Shown: piece by piece, positions 46,371 through 58,644 of the stretch
How positions within the stretch are numbered: position 1 is the stretch's first letter
How the letters are laid out: the number at the start of each line of letters is the position of its first letter
DNA from: Metridium senile
Taxonomy: Eukaryota; Cnidaria; Anthozoa; Actiniaria; Metridiidae
Assembly (NCBI GenBank): GCA_949775045.1
Contig: OX459096.1
Location: 35,565,316-35,629,315 of the forward strand
Direction of reading: 5' to 3'
DNA: 64,000 nucleotides
Made by a program: the position numbers and the translations under genes
Notes under the pieces: generated by a model
The model's database searches: none
The model's input: only the letters and a program-made list of their open reading frames with translations
What the model was told of the DNA's origin: nothing

Positions 46371-48471
46371 ACAGGCAGCCCAACTATTGTCTTTGAGGAT
46401 TTTTTTTTAATGACAATAATGTTATTTTTAACCGCGCGCCGAGCGAAATAAATATTGAGCGCGCGGTTGGGGTTCCTGTGGTGTATTTGTTTGAAAGCTC
46501 GCGGATGGGATTCCTGTGGCTTTTTGCAAGCAATTTTTCGGTCAAAGTTGTGCGGTGTTGAAGAGGGAAGTATTTTGACAAGGTATGAAACTCGGTCACG
46601 TGACAAATTTAGTTTCGCCCGTAGTAAATCAGTCATGGGAGAAAATTTTAATTTTTCTTCGAATATATAATACTTACGTTGATCTTCAACTACAGTAAAA
46701 AGTATGATCATCTCCGACTTCAGCAAAGGGGTTAAAATTAATTTTTAAAAAGGGCAGCATGGAACCGAGGTGCACCGCAGTCTGTACAGACATAACTTCG
46801 GAAAAAAGTCGGATTTTTACAATCGTGGAGCAATCGTGAAAATATCGATCGAGACGACATTCACAAAAAAAAGGTCGAAAAAGCTGCGATTACTGTCTTG
46901 CATTTAACTTTTGGATTGTTAAAATGACTTACAATTCAAAGAAAGAAAACAAGAGGATGTATTTTATTTTGGAAATCATGGGATAGTGAATCGAGAGTCG
47001 AAAAGTTCTTGATTTGCACTGAAGTGGCTGCTTAACAATGAGTTAGTTTACATTCAAAACACCTCGGATTCAAGTGAGCACTTGGCAGTTGCTTTTGAAG
47101 TCACTGATCTTCTTCGCTATTACAAAAACCTGGGGAAAGCTTTTCTAGTAGCCTAGTGTGTACAGGTAATGATTGGAGTTGAAGTTTTTATGTCAAAACG
47201 ACTGATGTTGTCTTGTTCAAACTAACTACAAGCCGAACTAACAGTGAATTTGTGATGGCCGCTTTTGCAAAGTTTTCATCTTGTCAGATTGGATCAAAAA
47301 AGTTCAACTTTATTTCGTCAAAACTTTAGTTACTATAATCGGTTCCAACAATAACAAGTTCGTTATGAAAGTGTGAAGCATTTATAGTTGTATTTTATAA
47401 ACTATTGCCGAAAAACTGGCAATTTAAGCACATAAAGCAGAATCGTTACAGATTTTATAAGTACAGTTTGAACAAAAAGTCTTCACATTGTAAAATATAC
47501 TAATTATATGTATTAGCATTTCAATAAACAATGGAAAGAAATTTCACACACTGGCTGTTTGTTTTTGTTAGAGGTTTATTAATTGAAAATCCCTAAAAGA
47601 AAGGAAAACACTTATTTTGAAAGAAAAGTTTGAACACAATATATTTTCTTTGGCGTGTCAGTCGATTACTGCTCGCGTCCTTCTCGGCGCTCGTCGTTGA
47701 ACTTCCGTGCGACACGGGTGAAAAACGCACGGCGCATGCGTAAGCAAAACACAAGACTAACTGAAGATTTTACGAAGAGTTTCGTGTTTTCTTTTGGTTA
47801 TGTATTAAGCGAATTTCTCTTGTATTATTTGACAAGGGAAAGAAAACAACTAATGTAATGTGTTAGGGAAATATAAGCACTAACTTTCCACTAACTTTCT
47901 TAACTTTTAACATTTACCAAACGCCGGTAAATCTCCAATGGTTTTATTGTAAACACGACCGTCTTCCGAGCGTGCGCAGTGCGTTTTTCACCAGTGTCCT
48001 TCCGTGCCTATACAGACTGCGGTGCACATCTATCCATCCACGCCATCAAGTTTCACACCTTGTATCAAGATACTACTTTCTTCGATTTTTCTGTCGTGCG
48101 ATTCCGCGCGACCGAAAAATTGCTTGCAAAAAGCCACAGGAATCCCATCCGCGAGCTTTCAAACAAATACACCACAGGAACCCCACCCGCGCGCTCAATA
48201 TTTATTTGGCTCGGCGCGCGGTTAAAAATAACTTTATTGTCATTAAAAAAAAATCCTCAAAGACAATTTCTTCGTTTTTTCTGTCGTACGTGCGATTCCG
48301 CGCGACCGAAAAATTGCTTGCAAAAAGCCACAGGAATCCCATCCGCGAGCTTTCAAACAAATACACCACAGGAACCCCACCCGCGCGCTCAATATTTATT
48401 TCGCTCGGCGCGCGGTTAAAAATAACTAAAAAAAAAAAAAAATCCTCAAAGACAATAGTTGGGCTGCCTGT
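46371..48471. mobile_element. 2.1-kb Mutator-type element, ends ACAGGCAGCCCA
   Basis: Inverted ends ACAGGCAGCCCAACTATTGT. Flanks GGTTTGCAC (46362-46370) and GGTTTGCAT (48472-48480) form a 9-bp duplication with one mismatch. The right side holds two tandem copies of a ~180-bp subterminal unit (GCAAAAAGCCACAGGAAT ... GGCGCGCGGTTAAAAATAAC), the left one inverted copy. No transposase. Confidence 0.72.
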
Positions 48472-50413
48472 GGTTTGCATTGTGAAATTTAACTTCACTT
48501 TCTTCACTGAACATACCAATATCTTACTTTATCCTTTGACATCAATAACCTAATTAAGCTGCTTTTTTGTACATTTTTCTTGCTGTTTTGTAACGTCTAC
48601 GCGAATTTTATGCCTCCAGCGTAGCGTATTAAATGTAAAACTGTCAAATATAAACTTTTTTGATCTTTTTTCGCTCTTATTCAACAATAAAAGTGACTTT
48701 TAGAATTAATATTATCCGCGTTGGTAGTATATGATTATACAAGAGTATATGATTCAGTATACAAAAAATGAATAGATAAATATCATATATAGATTAATGA
48801 ATATGTTTATATTTATATATTACAGATTATATTTACATAATTATTTTAGTTGATATCATTTTATGTTTCTGTTAAAAGAAAGTAACAGCTCAGTAGTATT
48901 CTTTTGAAGAAGTACTATATATATGTTTGTATTTTTGAAATATAAATTGACATATCAACCCAAACCTTTTATGTTTAGGTTTAGGTTTAAGTTTTATGTT
49001 TAGAACAGCTACCGGGTCTTATTGTTTGATTTTTATGAGTGGCATGCATTTACAGAATATTTACAAAATATCAACTTCTTGTTAAGTAAATATATCAGTC
49101 TACTGTTGAATTAAACCATACCTTTTTTTCGCTGTCAACATTTATCAAGGATTATTTCTCATTCCAGATTAAGTGTGAAAGATTGAGATATTTGATTGTC
49201 GTTAAATAGTGGATTGTCAACATTTGAAATCAGCTAGTGTAAAAAGATTTAAGCCTTCGACCTTTCTACAGGTCCCACCAGTAATCGCCCATTCTCTACT
49301 CCGTTCACAATAACCATAATGGCTTCTGTTTTTGGGGGTAGCCGATTACAATTCAAATCAAACAAATTTGATTAACAATATTTACCCACAAAATATATAT
49401 AACATTTATGGATAATATATAACAAATTCTATATTATAATTATTCTCTGGCAGAGGAGCAGAGCAGATAAATTTCCGAAATCTTTCCATTCAAAGTAAAG
49501 AACAGGTACAATTTGTAAGCAATGTTTTAGCAGCACCCTTGATTTCTGCATCTGATTCTTTGGTAGAAAACATAGAAAAATCGGCCGAGGAAATTTGTGA
49601 TCCTATATTTGATGAAATCATTATCAGATGAACTGCTAGCCATTATAGATTTTCATGAATTAAGTGCTCCTTACGTTTCAAAGTTGGATGAGTAATTAAT
49701 TTTATGTAACGTAAACCATAATTGTGAATTAAATTTGAGTTTACTTGATATAGTTTACACTTTTAATGTTGGCTAGATACAAGCAGTAGTGATTTACATT
49801 TCAGATACAAGTCACTATTCCCACTGGCCATCCATTCCCAAGGGAGATGATTAATGATATGCAAGACTATATAAACAATGCATTTGGTGTTAGCTCATTC
49901 TTAGTTGCCCAAACTAGCGAGACGAACAACATCAAACCGGATAGTAGGATGAAAGGAGCAGATGGATGTTACGGGGAATAATCCTGTGGCGTTAAGAAGG
50001 AAAGTCAACTCGAGTATTTTTCCCCCACCCTTCCGCCCACTTTTTCCTACTTATATTGCCTCGGCACTTTGTCCCTCCGATCTATTTCCATTGTTTAGCC
50101 TAGAACAATGGAGTCCTATTGTTCCCATAACTTAATCATCGACCGAGGGACAATGGCCAGTGAGAATATATTACTAGTGGTTGTATCTAATTTACATGTT
50201 CATTGTTTTAACCCCTGTTTTCCCTGACGATTATTCAAACCCTCCCCGTGCTTTAAGTTTGTATGGGCTTTACAAGGGTGTACGTTCATGTGACCTGATT
50301 TCTCATATCGGATTGGCTGGAAAGCTTATGAATTATTAATGAATTTTACAATGAATTTTACAAGAGTCTTGATCGGACATAGAATGTGAGAAGGCGACCT
50401 CTGGTTTTGCATT
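48472..50413. other. A/T-rich intergenic; one exon-like stretch
   Basis: At 49455-49631 (+) a TTATTCTCTGGCAG acceptor-like site precedes a frame reading EQVQFVSNVLAAPLISASD and SLVENIEKSAEEICDPIFDE, then a stop. It looks coding, but I recognise no family. Nothing else seen. Confidence 0.3.
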
Positions 50414-50904
50414 TTATGATTTGATGATGAGTTCGTGGAATAGAACACGGCATACTGTGTCGAAATAGATGTTAAATATCAATGGGGATTCCAACCCTCC
50501 TTGTCGACAGCCGCTTTTGACTTCAAACGACTTTTTGAAACCCTTGATCTTTGCGGTTGTCTGGGTATATATTGACTGAATGAGTGCCACCAGGTGTGTA
50601 CAGCCCAGTCGAACTTTAAGTGCTCGGAACAAAAGTCGTCGGGGAATCTTATCGTAAGCTGCTGTGAGGTCAACAAAAACGTAGAACATGGTTTCGCCAG
50701 ATTCGATTAGTTTTTCGCAGGATAAAAATCCTGGTCTAAAACCACTCTGAAATCCACACTGATTGCAGCGTCGTAGTATGACCGTATACGGTCAAGGACA
50801 ATCATGGGTATATGATTCGGGCCAGTGTAGCTGTTATACTGATCCCTCTGTAGTTACTAGCATCTGATTGACTACCTTTCTTGAACAGAAACAGGTTTGC
50901 CCTT
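50414..50904 (-). pseudogene. non-LTR reverse transcriptase fragment, degenerate
   Basis: Upstream pieces FKKGSQSDASNYRGISI and CGFQSGFRPGF are in shifted frames. Then FYVFVDLTAAYDKIPRRLLF and KSGCRQGGLESPLIFNIYFD carry the palm motifs. It ends before the catalytic aspartates. It abuts the stop codon of the next gene directly and may have replaced its 3' UTR. Confidence 0.75.
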
Positions 50905-53900
50905 TCAAAGTCCTGAAAATGGAGCTAGTCCTTTAGGTACTTTCAGAAATTTCTCAAGGCGTTTTCCATTTACGAGTCTATTCCCTCCCCGTTTTTTATC
51001 ACAGTGATTATGATAAATACGTAAGATCCTGCAAGGGTTTCGAAGACGGAATTTCCCATGCTTTTGGAGCAATAATACAACATAGTTTTCTGCCCCTATA
51101 ATGTTAGGTTTATAGCTTAATTTTTTATGCATTGTCTTTGGTAGAGGTTCGATTAGATTCATAACAAAGGCATCATGTGAGCCAATGTACTTAGACGTGT
51201 TTCCACATAAATCTTTTAGACCACACGTAGCCTTGTGCGTTGCTGTCTCGTGCCTTGTTAAGGAATAAATTGTACCTCTTTGTAAAGTTTTTACTTTGAT
51301 TTGTTCAAATCCCTCGCCAAGAAAGCAATCCGCGTTAATTATCACACATGTCTTTGAAGCAAGAACAGTAGATGCGTAAGTAAATGCATCAATGTAGTGC
51401 ATTCGTTTACCAATATTCACTAATTCAAGTTTCGAGTGATACTGAGAGAATAGATCAAGGACGTATTGCATAGTCTGAACGTTTTCACATAGTATGTGTA
51501 CTTTCTGAACCTGAAAATAAATAATACGCGTTAGTTGTAGATATTTAGAAAAACCTAATGACAACCCATAGGTGCACATCTAGATCTCTAATCATGTCAG
51601 TGCAAACATCGAAAAACAAGTGTTAACATTTGTTCCGCGGTAAATTTCTTGCCTGACATTGCGCGCGTGTCAGCTGCCCATACAAACAGTCAGAAATAAC
51701 ACCTCAAAATCTTTTCTCGAAATAATTTCAGAAAAATGAAAAAAGTGGCCATATGGGTACAGTTGATTCAATCTATAATTTATCTTATTTTAAAAATGAT
51801 TTTGATCTACTTTCCGTGCAAAAAGTATCAGTACTTTCTGAGTTGAGAGCGAACGGTTTGATCACTTTTACAAGAGCCATTGTGCCACAATTCTAACGTT
51901 AAGTTACAATATGGGCTATATTTTAAATTAAACAGACCCTATCAAAAAAGTAGCTAAGGATTAGAAAACACCAAAGTGGGGAGTTAAAGTGATAGCGTAG
52001 GACCCAGACCCGTCTGAAAATCAGGCTAGAAAACACCATGCTTTTACGGATAGTTTGGTATGTGATACATGGCTTTGTGTGAAAAAAAAAAAACACACGT
52101 ACTTTGCAAGATTTCTTATTGTTATCGCTGTATTCTCTCGGTCATTCTCTTATAAGACTCTCTTTCAAATCGCGCAGACTGTAGAGCCTAGAAAACTCTT
52201 TGAATGATTTTTTCCCTATATTTCTACCGCCGGTTATAGGCCGTCTGAGTACTGACCAATAATCATATAATGCTGCATGTGACAGGCTTTTTTGGATATT
52301 TCTTTTTTTAATAGCGCGGGTTTCTGCTTGACAAAGATCAAATGTTCATAATCACAGAACTATGTATTCCGATGTTAAAATCATTGCATTGGAAAAAGAC
52401 AAACTGCGTCAAAACCAGGCCAAGTAAACAGTCTTCTTCTCCCAAATTAAACAAATCAATATCATTCCTTGTCCTTCACATTTCCGCCGACCTAAAAACT
52501 GCTGATGGTAGGGTAGGTAGAAATTACTGGTGCGAAATTGCACTCGAAATAAAAGACCGTTTCACGTATGGTTCTCATCGATCAACCTCAGCCTCGACAG
52601 CGTGTACTATATTTTTTAGAATTTGACTACAGCCATTTATAGAATGTTCAAGTGTTTCAATATATTGTTTGATAATGTATGCATTCCTTGCGTTACAGCG
52701 AACTGTAGTCAATTTCTAAAGAATATGTTACACGCTATCGAGGCTGAGGTTGATCGGTCTATGGGATCTTATCACACGGCGGCCATGTTTATTCCCAGGA
52801 GAGCAAAAACGAATGAGATAGGGCCGTAGCACAGGGAAAATTTCAAACAAACCGGAAATGTACTGTGGATGACATCAATTCGAGAAGCGAAGGGCCACAA
52901 CACTATTGAATGTTTTAGAATGTAGTGTTTTCCAGCATATATTATTCTGCTTTGATATTATCTACATATGAATATAACATGTTTCAAACATGCATGGTAA
53001 GCAATATGCCACACACATGCAGCATATATATGAAGAGCAAAACCTTAACCAATGAACCTTTTCCAGGTAAAAATAGGTGTATTTACCAAAGGATGTTTTA
53101 GGTTCCTGTCCAATGTATCCGTGTACTCGTGTTGTCGTTGTTGTAAATCATTAGCAAGATTAGTTCCATTTAGCAATAAAGGAAACTGTATAATAAGATG
53201 CAGGAAAGGAGCACGTCCCCCCGACACTGAAAATAAAACAACAACAGGAAATTTTAGACCGTGGCTCGCTGTACACAATAAAAGCCACTGAGCCAGACAA
53301 TTAGGTAGACATATTAAACAACCTCAAACCAAAAAAGAATGAGAATACTCTAGTTACATGCTATCTAGCATCGCTGTACTATTTCACAAAGGGCTAAACC
53401 TCAATTTGTTATCAAAATATTCAGAATATTCCATGCAAAGCACGAAAACATGTTACCGCTAAACAATAGAAGGCACTGAATTGAGGCAATCCTTGTGTAA
53501 AGGCACCTTTTGCCAAATTGTAGGGGCGGCGGTGCTAGTAATCTGGGTACCAGAGGTTATTTTCTACTTACTTTCAGTTAGCATTTGTAAGTTTGACGGT
53601 TTGTGATGCAACTAGAATTCAACCTCTGGCCCAAATAGCTTTGAGTCTCACTTCTATGTTGATTTGATTTACACTCAATTATAGCTATAGCTATATTTGG
53701 AACCTAATCTCGTCATGATCAAGTTGTCAAATAACGTCCAATCAAAGCTCTTCAAAGACTTAAAATCAATCTGAAGGTCAATGGTCAGACTCTGACCCTC
53801 CGCTTCGACTCCGCTTCTGATTGGCTCGGCGAATCAGTTCAAAAGACTAGGCTCGTTTGGCTTGAGAGTTTCTATTGAGAAATACGAACACAGACGTACA

Positions 53901-54082
53901 AATGATAAATACGAATACTAGATCAAGAAGCCCTCTAGTTTCTAAGAAACGGTGCTAGATAAGTGTTACAAACCTTGCTCTCTTCCTGCTCTCTTCGGTT
54001 GAGGATTTATGGTAATCTTTGATATCAACGTTAAAGAAACAAATATCATCACAACCAGCAAACACCTCTTGGACATGCACAT
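50905..54082 (-). CDS. type II membrane glycosyltransferase-like gene (284 aa)
   Basis: Three exons: 54082-53974, 53226-53087 and 51510-50905. GT/AG borders and phases (1, 0) agree; 855 nt. Residues 7-21 form a signal anchor (CLLVVMIFVSLTLIS) after MCMSKR, so the body should face the Golgi lumen. Exon 2 has the TLDRNLKHP motif. Exon 3 has VHILCEN, DAFTYAST, VIINADCFLGEGF (142-150, a possible metal/nucleotide-binding NAD triplet like the DxD of GT-A enzymes), SLTRHE, KYIGSHDAF, IGAENYVV and a late Cys/His-rich RILRIYHNHC. The pattern matches uncharacterised animal proteins with GT-A-like features; the reaction is unknown. The LINE fragment starts right after the stop. Intron 2 holds a foldback MITE. 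Confidence 0.75.
52579..52756. mobile_element. 178-bp foldback MITE in intron
   Basis: CGATCAACCTCAGCCTCGA and ATTTGACTACAG-type blocks inverted over about 55 bp at each end. Confidence 0.65.
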
Positions 54083-54704
54083 TCTAAATCCTTTCAAAAC
54101 ATTTCTCATATCGGAGCTCGTTTTTCCGAATAGAATCTCACAACTGTCGTAACGTACTTTTCCCTTTGGTGTGAAAATCAGACAACACTTTTGAATACTT
54201 GGCCGATTTCATAATCAACATTTCATATTTGTGAATCTAGAGCCGAGATAGCACGTAACAGCTATAGAATACCCGGGCACTATAGACGCTTATTTGGCGA
54301 CAGATGATCATAAAAACTGTTGTTACAGTTTATATACTAATTCACAAACCGTTTATATTCACTCAAAACATTGAATGCAGTGGAGCATGCGCATTGAAAA
54401 TAACTAACCTGCTAAAGGTCATAAGGCTATACACGGGGTTGCCATGGTAACTACGTATACACCCCATCACGGTATATATAAAACGATTGTTAGCTTTTTT
54501 AATATGACAAATGTTTTAAAATAATATATATTTCATTTCTTTTTGTTTCTTCCGACAAAATAGTTCATTTTTTAACTGTTATTTTCCGAGTTTTCAGTCT
54601 AGAAATAAAACATAAAAACTCAGGTTGTCAACTGTAACTATATAACACACCATTTACAAGGAATGAATGGGAAATTATAAAATACTGCCTTATAGTGTTT
54701 TACA
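54083..54704. other. upstream region of the glycosyltransferase-like gene
   Basis: No recognised element apart from general A/T-rich sequence. The promoter is presumably here, but no clear core motif was seen. Confidence 0.3.
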
Positions 54705-54989
54705 GCGCGACGCACCTTACCCCGGCCACCCAATTAAAGTTTTGTACAAGTTAGATTAGCGTTAAAAAGTTTCTCTTTCCAAATTAATTGCTACACCTTT
54801 TCAAATTTAAACATCCTGGGAGGTTTTTCAGACACTTATAAAGTTCACTCTTGTCTTCGCTTTGAACAGTTCAAAGTGTTTACCTTTTGACACTCGGCGT
54901 GTCTTTTATAATATGGTCAAATTCTCGCTTTCTGATTGGTTAACTGGTACAAAACTTTGATTAGGTGGCCACGGTAAGGTGCGTCGCGC
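54705..54989. mobile_element. 285-bp MITE, ends GCGCGACGCACCTTACC
   Basis: GCGCGACGCACC and its inverse terminate the unit. The inner GGCCACC and AAAGTTTTGTAC blocks are also inverted. Confidence 0.65.
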
Positions 54990-55429
54990 CATGTGTTTTT
55001 GTGTAATTTACATTTTTTTATTATTTTGAATCGAAACAGACAAAAAAAGACAACTGACTTCATTTCATTTATTTTTAACAAGAATTGATATCACTAATAT
55101 CGATCGATCGAGTATAGTTCAACACTAATATTCGCAGTCTATTATTAGCAGTCTGTAATATTCTACTAAGAGTGAAGACCTATCTGATAAGTAAAATCAA
55201 TAAATTCGGCATTACAAATCTTGGCTGGCCGTAGATATGTTGTGTTGATCCACTTGTTGAATTAAGCTCGGTTAAACATGGTCAGTTTGGAGATGTTCAG
55301 TTTCAATATCTGTAATTTTTCTCGATTTTATCCACGTTGTTGGATATATCTGGACACAATAAACTAATACCAACCCCATTTATCCACACATTCATTTTTT
55401 TGTTCATTTGTCCATGTATTTCATCTCAC

Positions 55430-55515
55430 ACTTATCCATCCATCCATCCATTTATTCACTTATCCATCAATTTCATTCATTCATTCACATATCCATTTAT
55501 CAATCCATTCATTCA
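55430..55515. repeat. CATC/CATT simple repeats
   Basis: CCATCCATCCATCCATTTATT and similar tetranucleotide tract. Frames across it are artefacts. Confidence 0.6.
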
Positions 55516-55699
55516 TCCCTTTTATTCTTTTTTAAATAGGTATAAATGAATGGAGTGGAGACATAAATTAGATCTTTCAAATGTTTTATAAAACAAACTG
55601 AACGAGAAGTTTAGCGATCACATTATAATATCGCAATATAATCGCTAAACCTTTATAAATTTTATCTATAACTTAGTTATCGGACCCAAAATGTTTTTA

Positions 55700-56077
55700 T
55701 TATTTTGCTTTCAAATTCCAATATTCATCAGAATCAGTGCTCATAGTTTCAGGCATGCGCAGTAGGGTAATAATCTTATCGTCGTCTCTTCGTTGCCATA
55801 GCATTTCCCCTTCAAACTGCACCAAGTGTTGTTTGCGTGCTCTCATCAGCATACCAACAAGTTTGTTTGATATTGACGTGTAGATATTGAACAGTTTTCC
55901 AAAGGTTATGGTAACTGTACCATCAGGTTTATGATTACCCATTCGGTAGATAATCTTACACAAATCAAATACTTCTTGACTTATATGAATTCCTGCGTGT
56001 TTTCCTCGCGCCTCGGTCTTGGAGCCTGTAACTGGACGGCCATACTGTTGGTCATGTTTTGGTGGCGTTGCAGCCAT
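55700..56077 (-). CDS. ABRA/Costars-domain actin-regulatory protein (125 aa)
   Basis: Small protein with the C-terminal domain of actin-binding Rho-activating protein (ABRA/STARS). YGRPVTGSKTEARGKHAGIH (13-32) matches the linker before the domain. FDLCKIIYRMG, DGTVTITFGKLFNIYTSISN, LVGMLMRARKQHLVQFEGEM and LWQRRDDDKIITLL form the winged-helix Costars fold. The N-terminal part of vertebrate ABRA is absent, so this is intermediate between ABRA and ABRACL. The coding part is one exon. A TTTACAG acceptor just upstream (exon from 56095) implies a 5' UTR intron. An AATAAA overlaps the stop codon, unusually close for a polyadenylation signal. Expected role: actin and serum-response signalling, known from the family only. 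Confidence 0.88.
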   Translation of the reverse strand: MAATPPKHDQQYGRPVTGSKTEARGKHAGIHISQEVFDLCKIIYRMGNHKPDGTVTITFGKLFNIYTSISNKLVGMLMRARKQHLVQFEGEMLWQRRDDDKIITLLRMPETMSTDSDEYWNLKAK

Positions 56078-56473
56078 TACCAGTGTATGAGTTCACTGTA
56101 AATTTAAAAGAAAACTTTATTATAAATGTATAAACTTCAACATAAAACGAATCAGTTAAAATAACATTAAGGTAGTCGTACCTATTATCGCGCACATTCT
56201 ATTATCGTGCTTTTCGTAACAAATAACATATAGTTACTATTCACCACCCTACCCCATTGTTCTCTCTCTGCACTAAATCACTGATTGCTGAGTACCCGCG
56301 TCTGAAAGCAAAGATATTTAGTTATGTTGCAGTTCGCACTCTGCAATATCAAACATATTGCAGTTCGCACTCTGCAATATCAAACATATTGCAGTGTGTT
56401 TTGTTAAGTGTGTATAACTAATAATTTCCATTCTAGTAAGCATCATCAGACTTATAATTCATTAAATAATTTA

Positions 56474-56662
56474 CTAGATAGCGATTTTTGGTGAAAAAAG
56501 ACTTTGAGTACCAATGCCAGGATTCGAACCGAGACCTTCTGCATTGCTGTATCCGCGCTTTAAGCCATTATGCTACCCAGGCAACCGATGGAAAACTTGC
56601 AACAAAAACACGTTTAATGTCATCAAGTTCATTAGCATTCCTCTAAATAGAATTGATGAAAT
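56474..56662 (-). mobile_element. tRNA-derived SINE, copy 2
   Basis: Minus strand: A box TAGCATAATGG (56575-56565) and B box GTTCGAATC (56529-56521), both matching the pol III consensus. Flanks match copy 1 at 15943-16133. The acceptor stem pairs poorly, so it is not a functional tRNA. Confidence 0.7.
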
Positions 56663-57046
56663 TATAACTAATTAGAGTTTGGTAAGCCTATTGTTATTAT
56701 ATTCAAAGAGACAAGAAACCGCTGATTATTATGCAACAAAGAGAACAATAATGGGACAGGCTATTGAATGATTATTACATTTTCATTGGCTGATAATATT
56801 ATAACTAATTAAGCGGCGTTGACACGAGCAATTTTTCCTTGACAAGTATCCTTGACAATTTTCATTGCTCGTGTAGACGATCAGCAAGATTTCCTTGACA
56901 ATTTTATATTGACAAGGTTTCCTTGCTCGTGTAGATGATGAACAAGTTTTCCTTGACAAGTTTAAGTTGTGCCCACAATGCCTTGCATTCAGCAGAGTAC
57001 TAACATAATATTGGTTCCAGTCCCTTGTCGAGTAAAAAACAAAATG

Positions 57047-57580
57047 ATTTATAGTTAAGTCCGATCAACTTGAAGTTTTACATGTGAAAAGTAAACACCA
57101 AAAGAAAAATTTTCTTCTTTTCACTTTTACAAATGTTACGATTTTTGGCGGGAAAATGACGTCACCAATTTTAGTGGGAAATTGAAATAGAGGGTTATGC
57201 AAAATTTTAAAATGCGCATTTGAAAGAACTCATTGAGATATGTTCAAAACCGAAGAGATAACAGTCAAAGTCAAATTTAATCAAAATATATGATTTTTGA
57301 AGTTTAGAAATGTTTTCTATTTTACATTCAAAAAATTATAACTTTAGATTAAATTTGACTTTGACTATTATCTCTTCGGTTTTGAACGTATCTCAATGAG
57401 TTCTTTCAAATGCGCATTTTAAAATTTTGCATTACCCTCATTTTAGATTTTCCTCTAAAATTGATGACGTTATTTTCCCGCCAAAAATCGTAACATTTGT
57501 AAAAGTGAAAAGAAGAATTATTTTCTTTGGGTGTGTACTCTTCACATATAAAATTTGAAGTTGATCGGACCTAACTATAA
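57047..57580. mobile_element. 534-bp foldback element
   Basis: Arms of about 240 bp (TATAGTTAAGTCCGATCAAC; TTTTTGGCGGGAAAATGACG; TCAATGAGTTCTTTC in the other arm) meet around a short A/T loop. Confidence 0.75.
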
Positions 57581-58354
57581 AAAGTTATTCAAAATCACGC
57601 TTAAAAACGCCGATTTCAGTACACTGCCAGCCCAGCGTGAAAGTTTGGTAAGCCTATTTTTATTATATTCAAAAACACAAGAAACCGCCGATTACTGTGC
57701 AAGAGAGAAAACAATTAGATATATTGCTGCCGGCCTCAGTAACTATCTAATACATATCTTCCAAAAAAATGCTTCAAAATTATTTATATTCTGTTGCAAC
57801 CAACTTTTTTGGTCCACTTTTTTCAATAAACTTTTACGCAGAATATAAGATATATATTATTTTTTTTACGAAAAGCACAATAATAGGATGTGAACGATAA
57901 TAGGTTGGACTACCATAAGAATCGGATGGAGACACCGACTAGGGACGTTTCTGAAAATATGAGCATAATATGTGCTATTTTTTATTCTCTGTACACAGTC
58001 CAAAGGGATTAATTAAGCTATAATTAATATAACAAGAGTTGATTGCAGTATACACAGTTTTTTATTCAAAAGAAACAAATCGTTTTCAACATTTTAGGCT
58101 CCGCTCACAAACAACCAAAGCTCGATAAAAAGTTTATGTATTCAATTTGTTTATACCTTTAAAGCATCATCATATTGATGATTATGGATGTAATACCTCA
58201 GTAAGTTGGTTCACGTCACCGACCATCCATTTTCTACAAACATGTTGCTGAACTGGACTCGAACAAAATCTCAGTCTGGCGCCATCTTGAAAACACAGCC
58301 ATAGTGGTCAGCGGCTACCCAATATAGGCTTGTACGTCATGTTGCGTCAAGTGC

Positions 58355-58578
58355 ACAGGCAGCCCAGGCTCTTGACTTATAAAAATTGGCGACTTTTTCA
58401 ACTTATAAAAAAGCGATTAAATAGCGACTTTTCGCCTACTAAATAACTCATACATTGGCAGTATGTTGACATCGAAGCGATTTGAACCTTAATTTCTTTA
58501 AATACCCCCTCCCAAAAACATAAAAAGTGTCTTGGATAATCAGTTTATAAGTTAAAGTCAAGAGCCTGGGTTGCCTGT
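58355..58578. mobile_element. 224-bp Mutator-type MITE, ends ACAGGCAGCCCAGG
   Basis: Inverted ends ACAGGCAGCCCAGGCTCTTG (one mismatch). Exact 9-bp duplication GTCAAGTGC (58346-58354, 58579-58587). Same end family as 46371-48471. Confidence 0.8.
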
Positions 58579-58644
58579 GTCAAGTGCAGTTATTTGAAGA
58601 CCACGGAGTGAAAAACTGAAGCAATTTAAAGCATGGCGTGGTCG

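Larger units (their letters stand above)
56171..57914. mobile_element. 1.7-kb element with 48-bp inverted ends, nested content
   Basis: GGTAGTCGTACCTATTATCG at the left and its imperfect inverse at the right, then GTGCTTTTCGT. It encloses the SINE, a direct repeat of GTTTGGTAAGCCTAT (56676, 57643) and a large foldback. Duplication unclear. Confidence 0.5.

Noticed and set aside
46371..48471. Coding gene in the 2.1-kb element (frames around 47972-48553)
   Set aside because: Frames follow two tandem copies of a subterminal repeat; no transposase motif.
56520..56590. Functional tRNA gene on the minus strand
   Set aside because: Pol III boxes are good, but the acceptor stem and anticodon arm do not pair properly, and the flanks are repeated elsewhere: a SINE.
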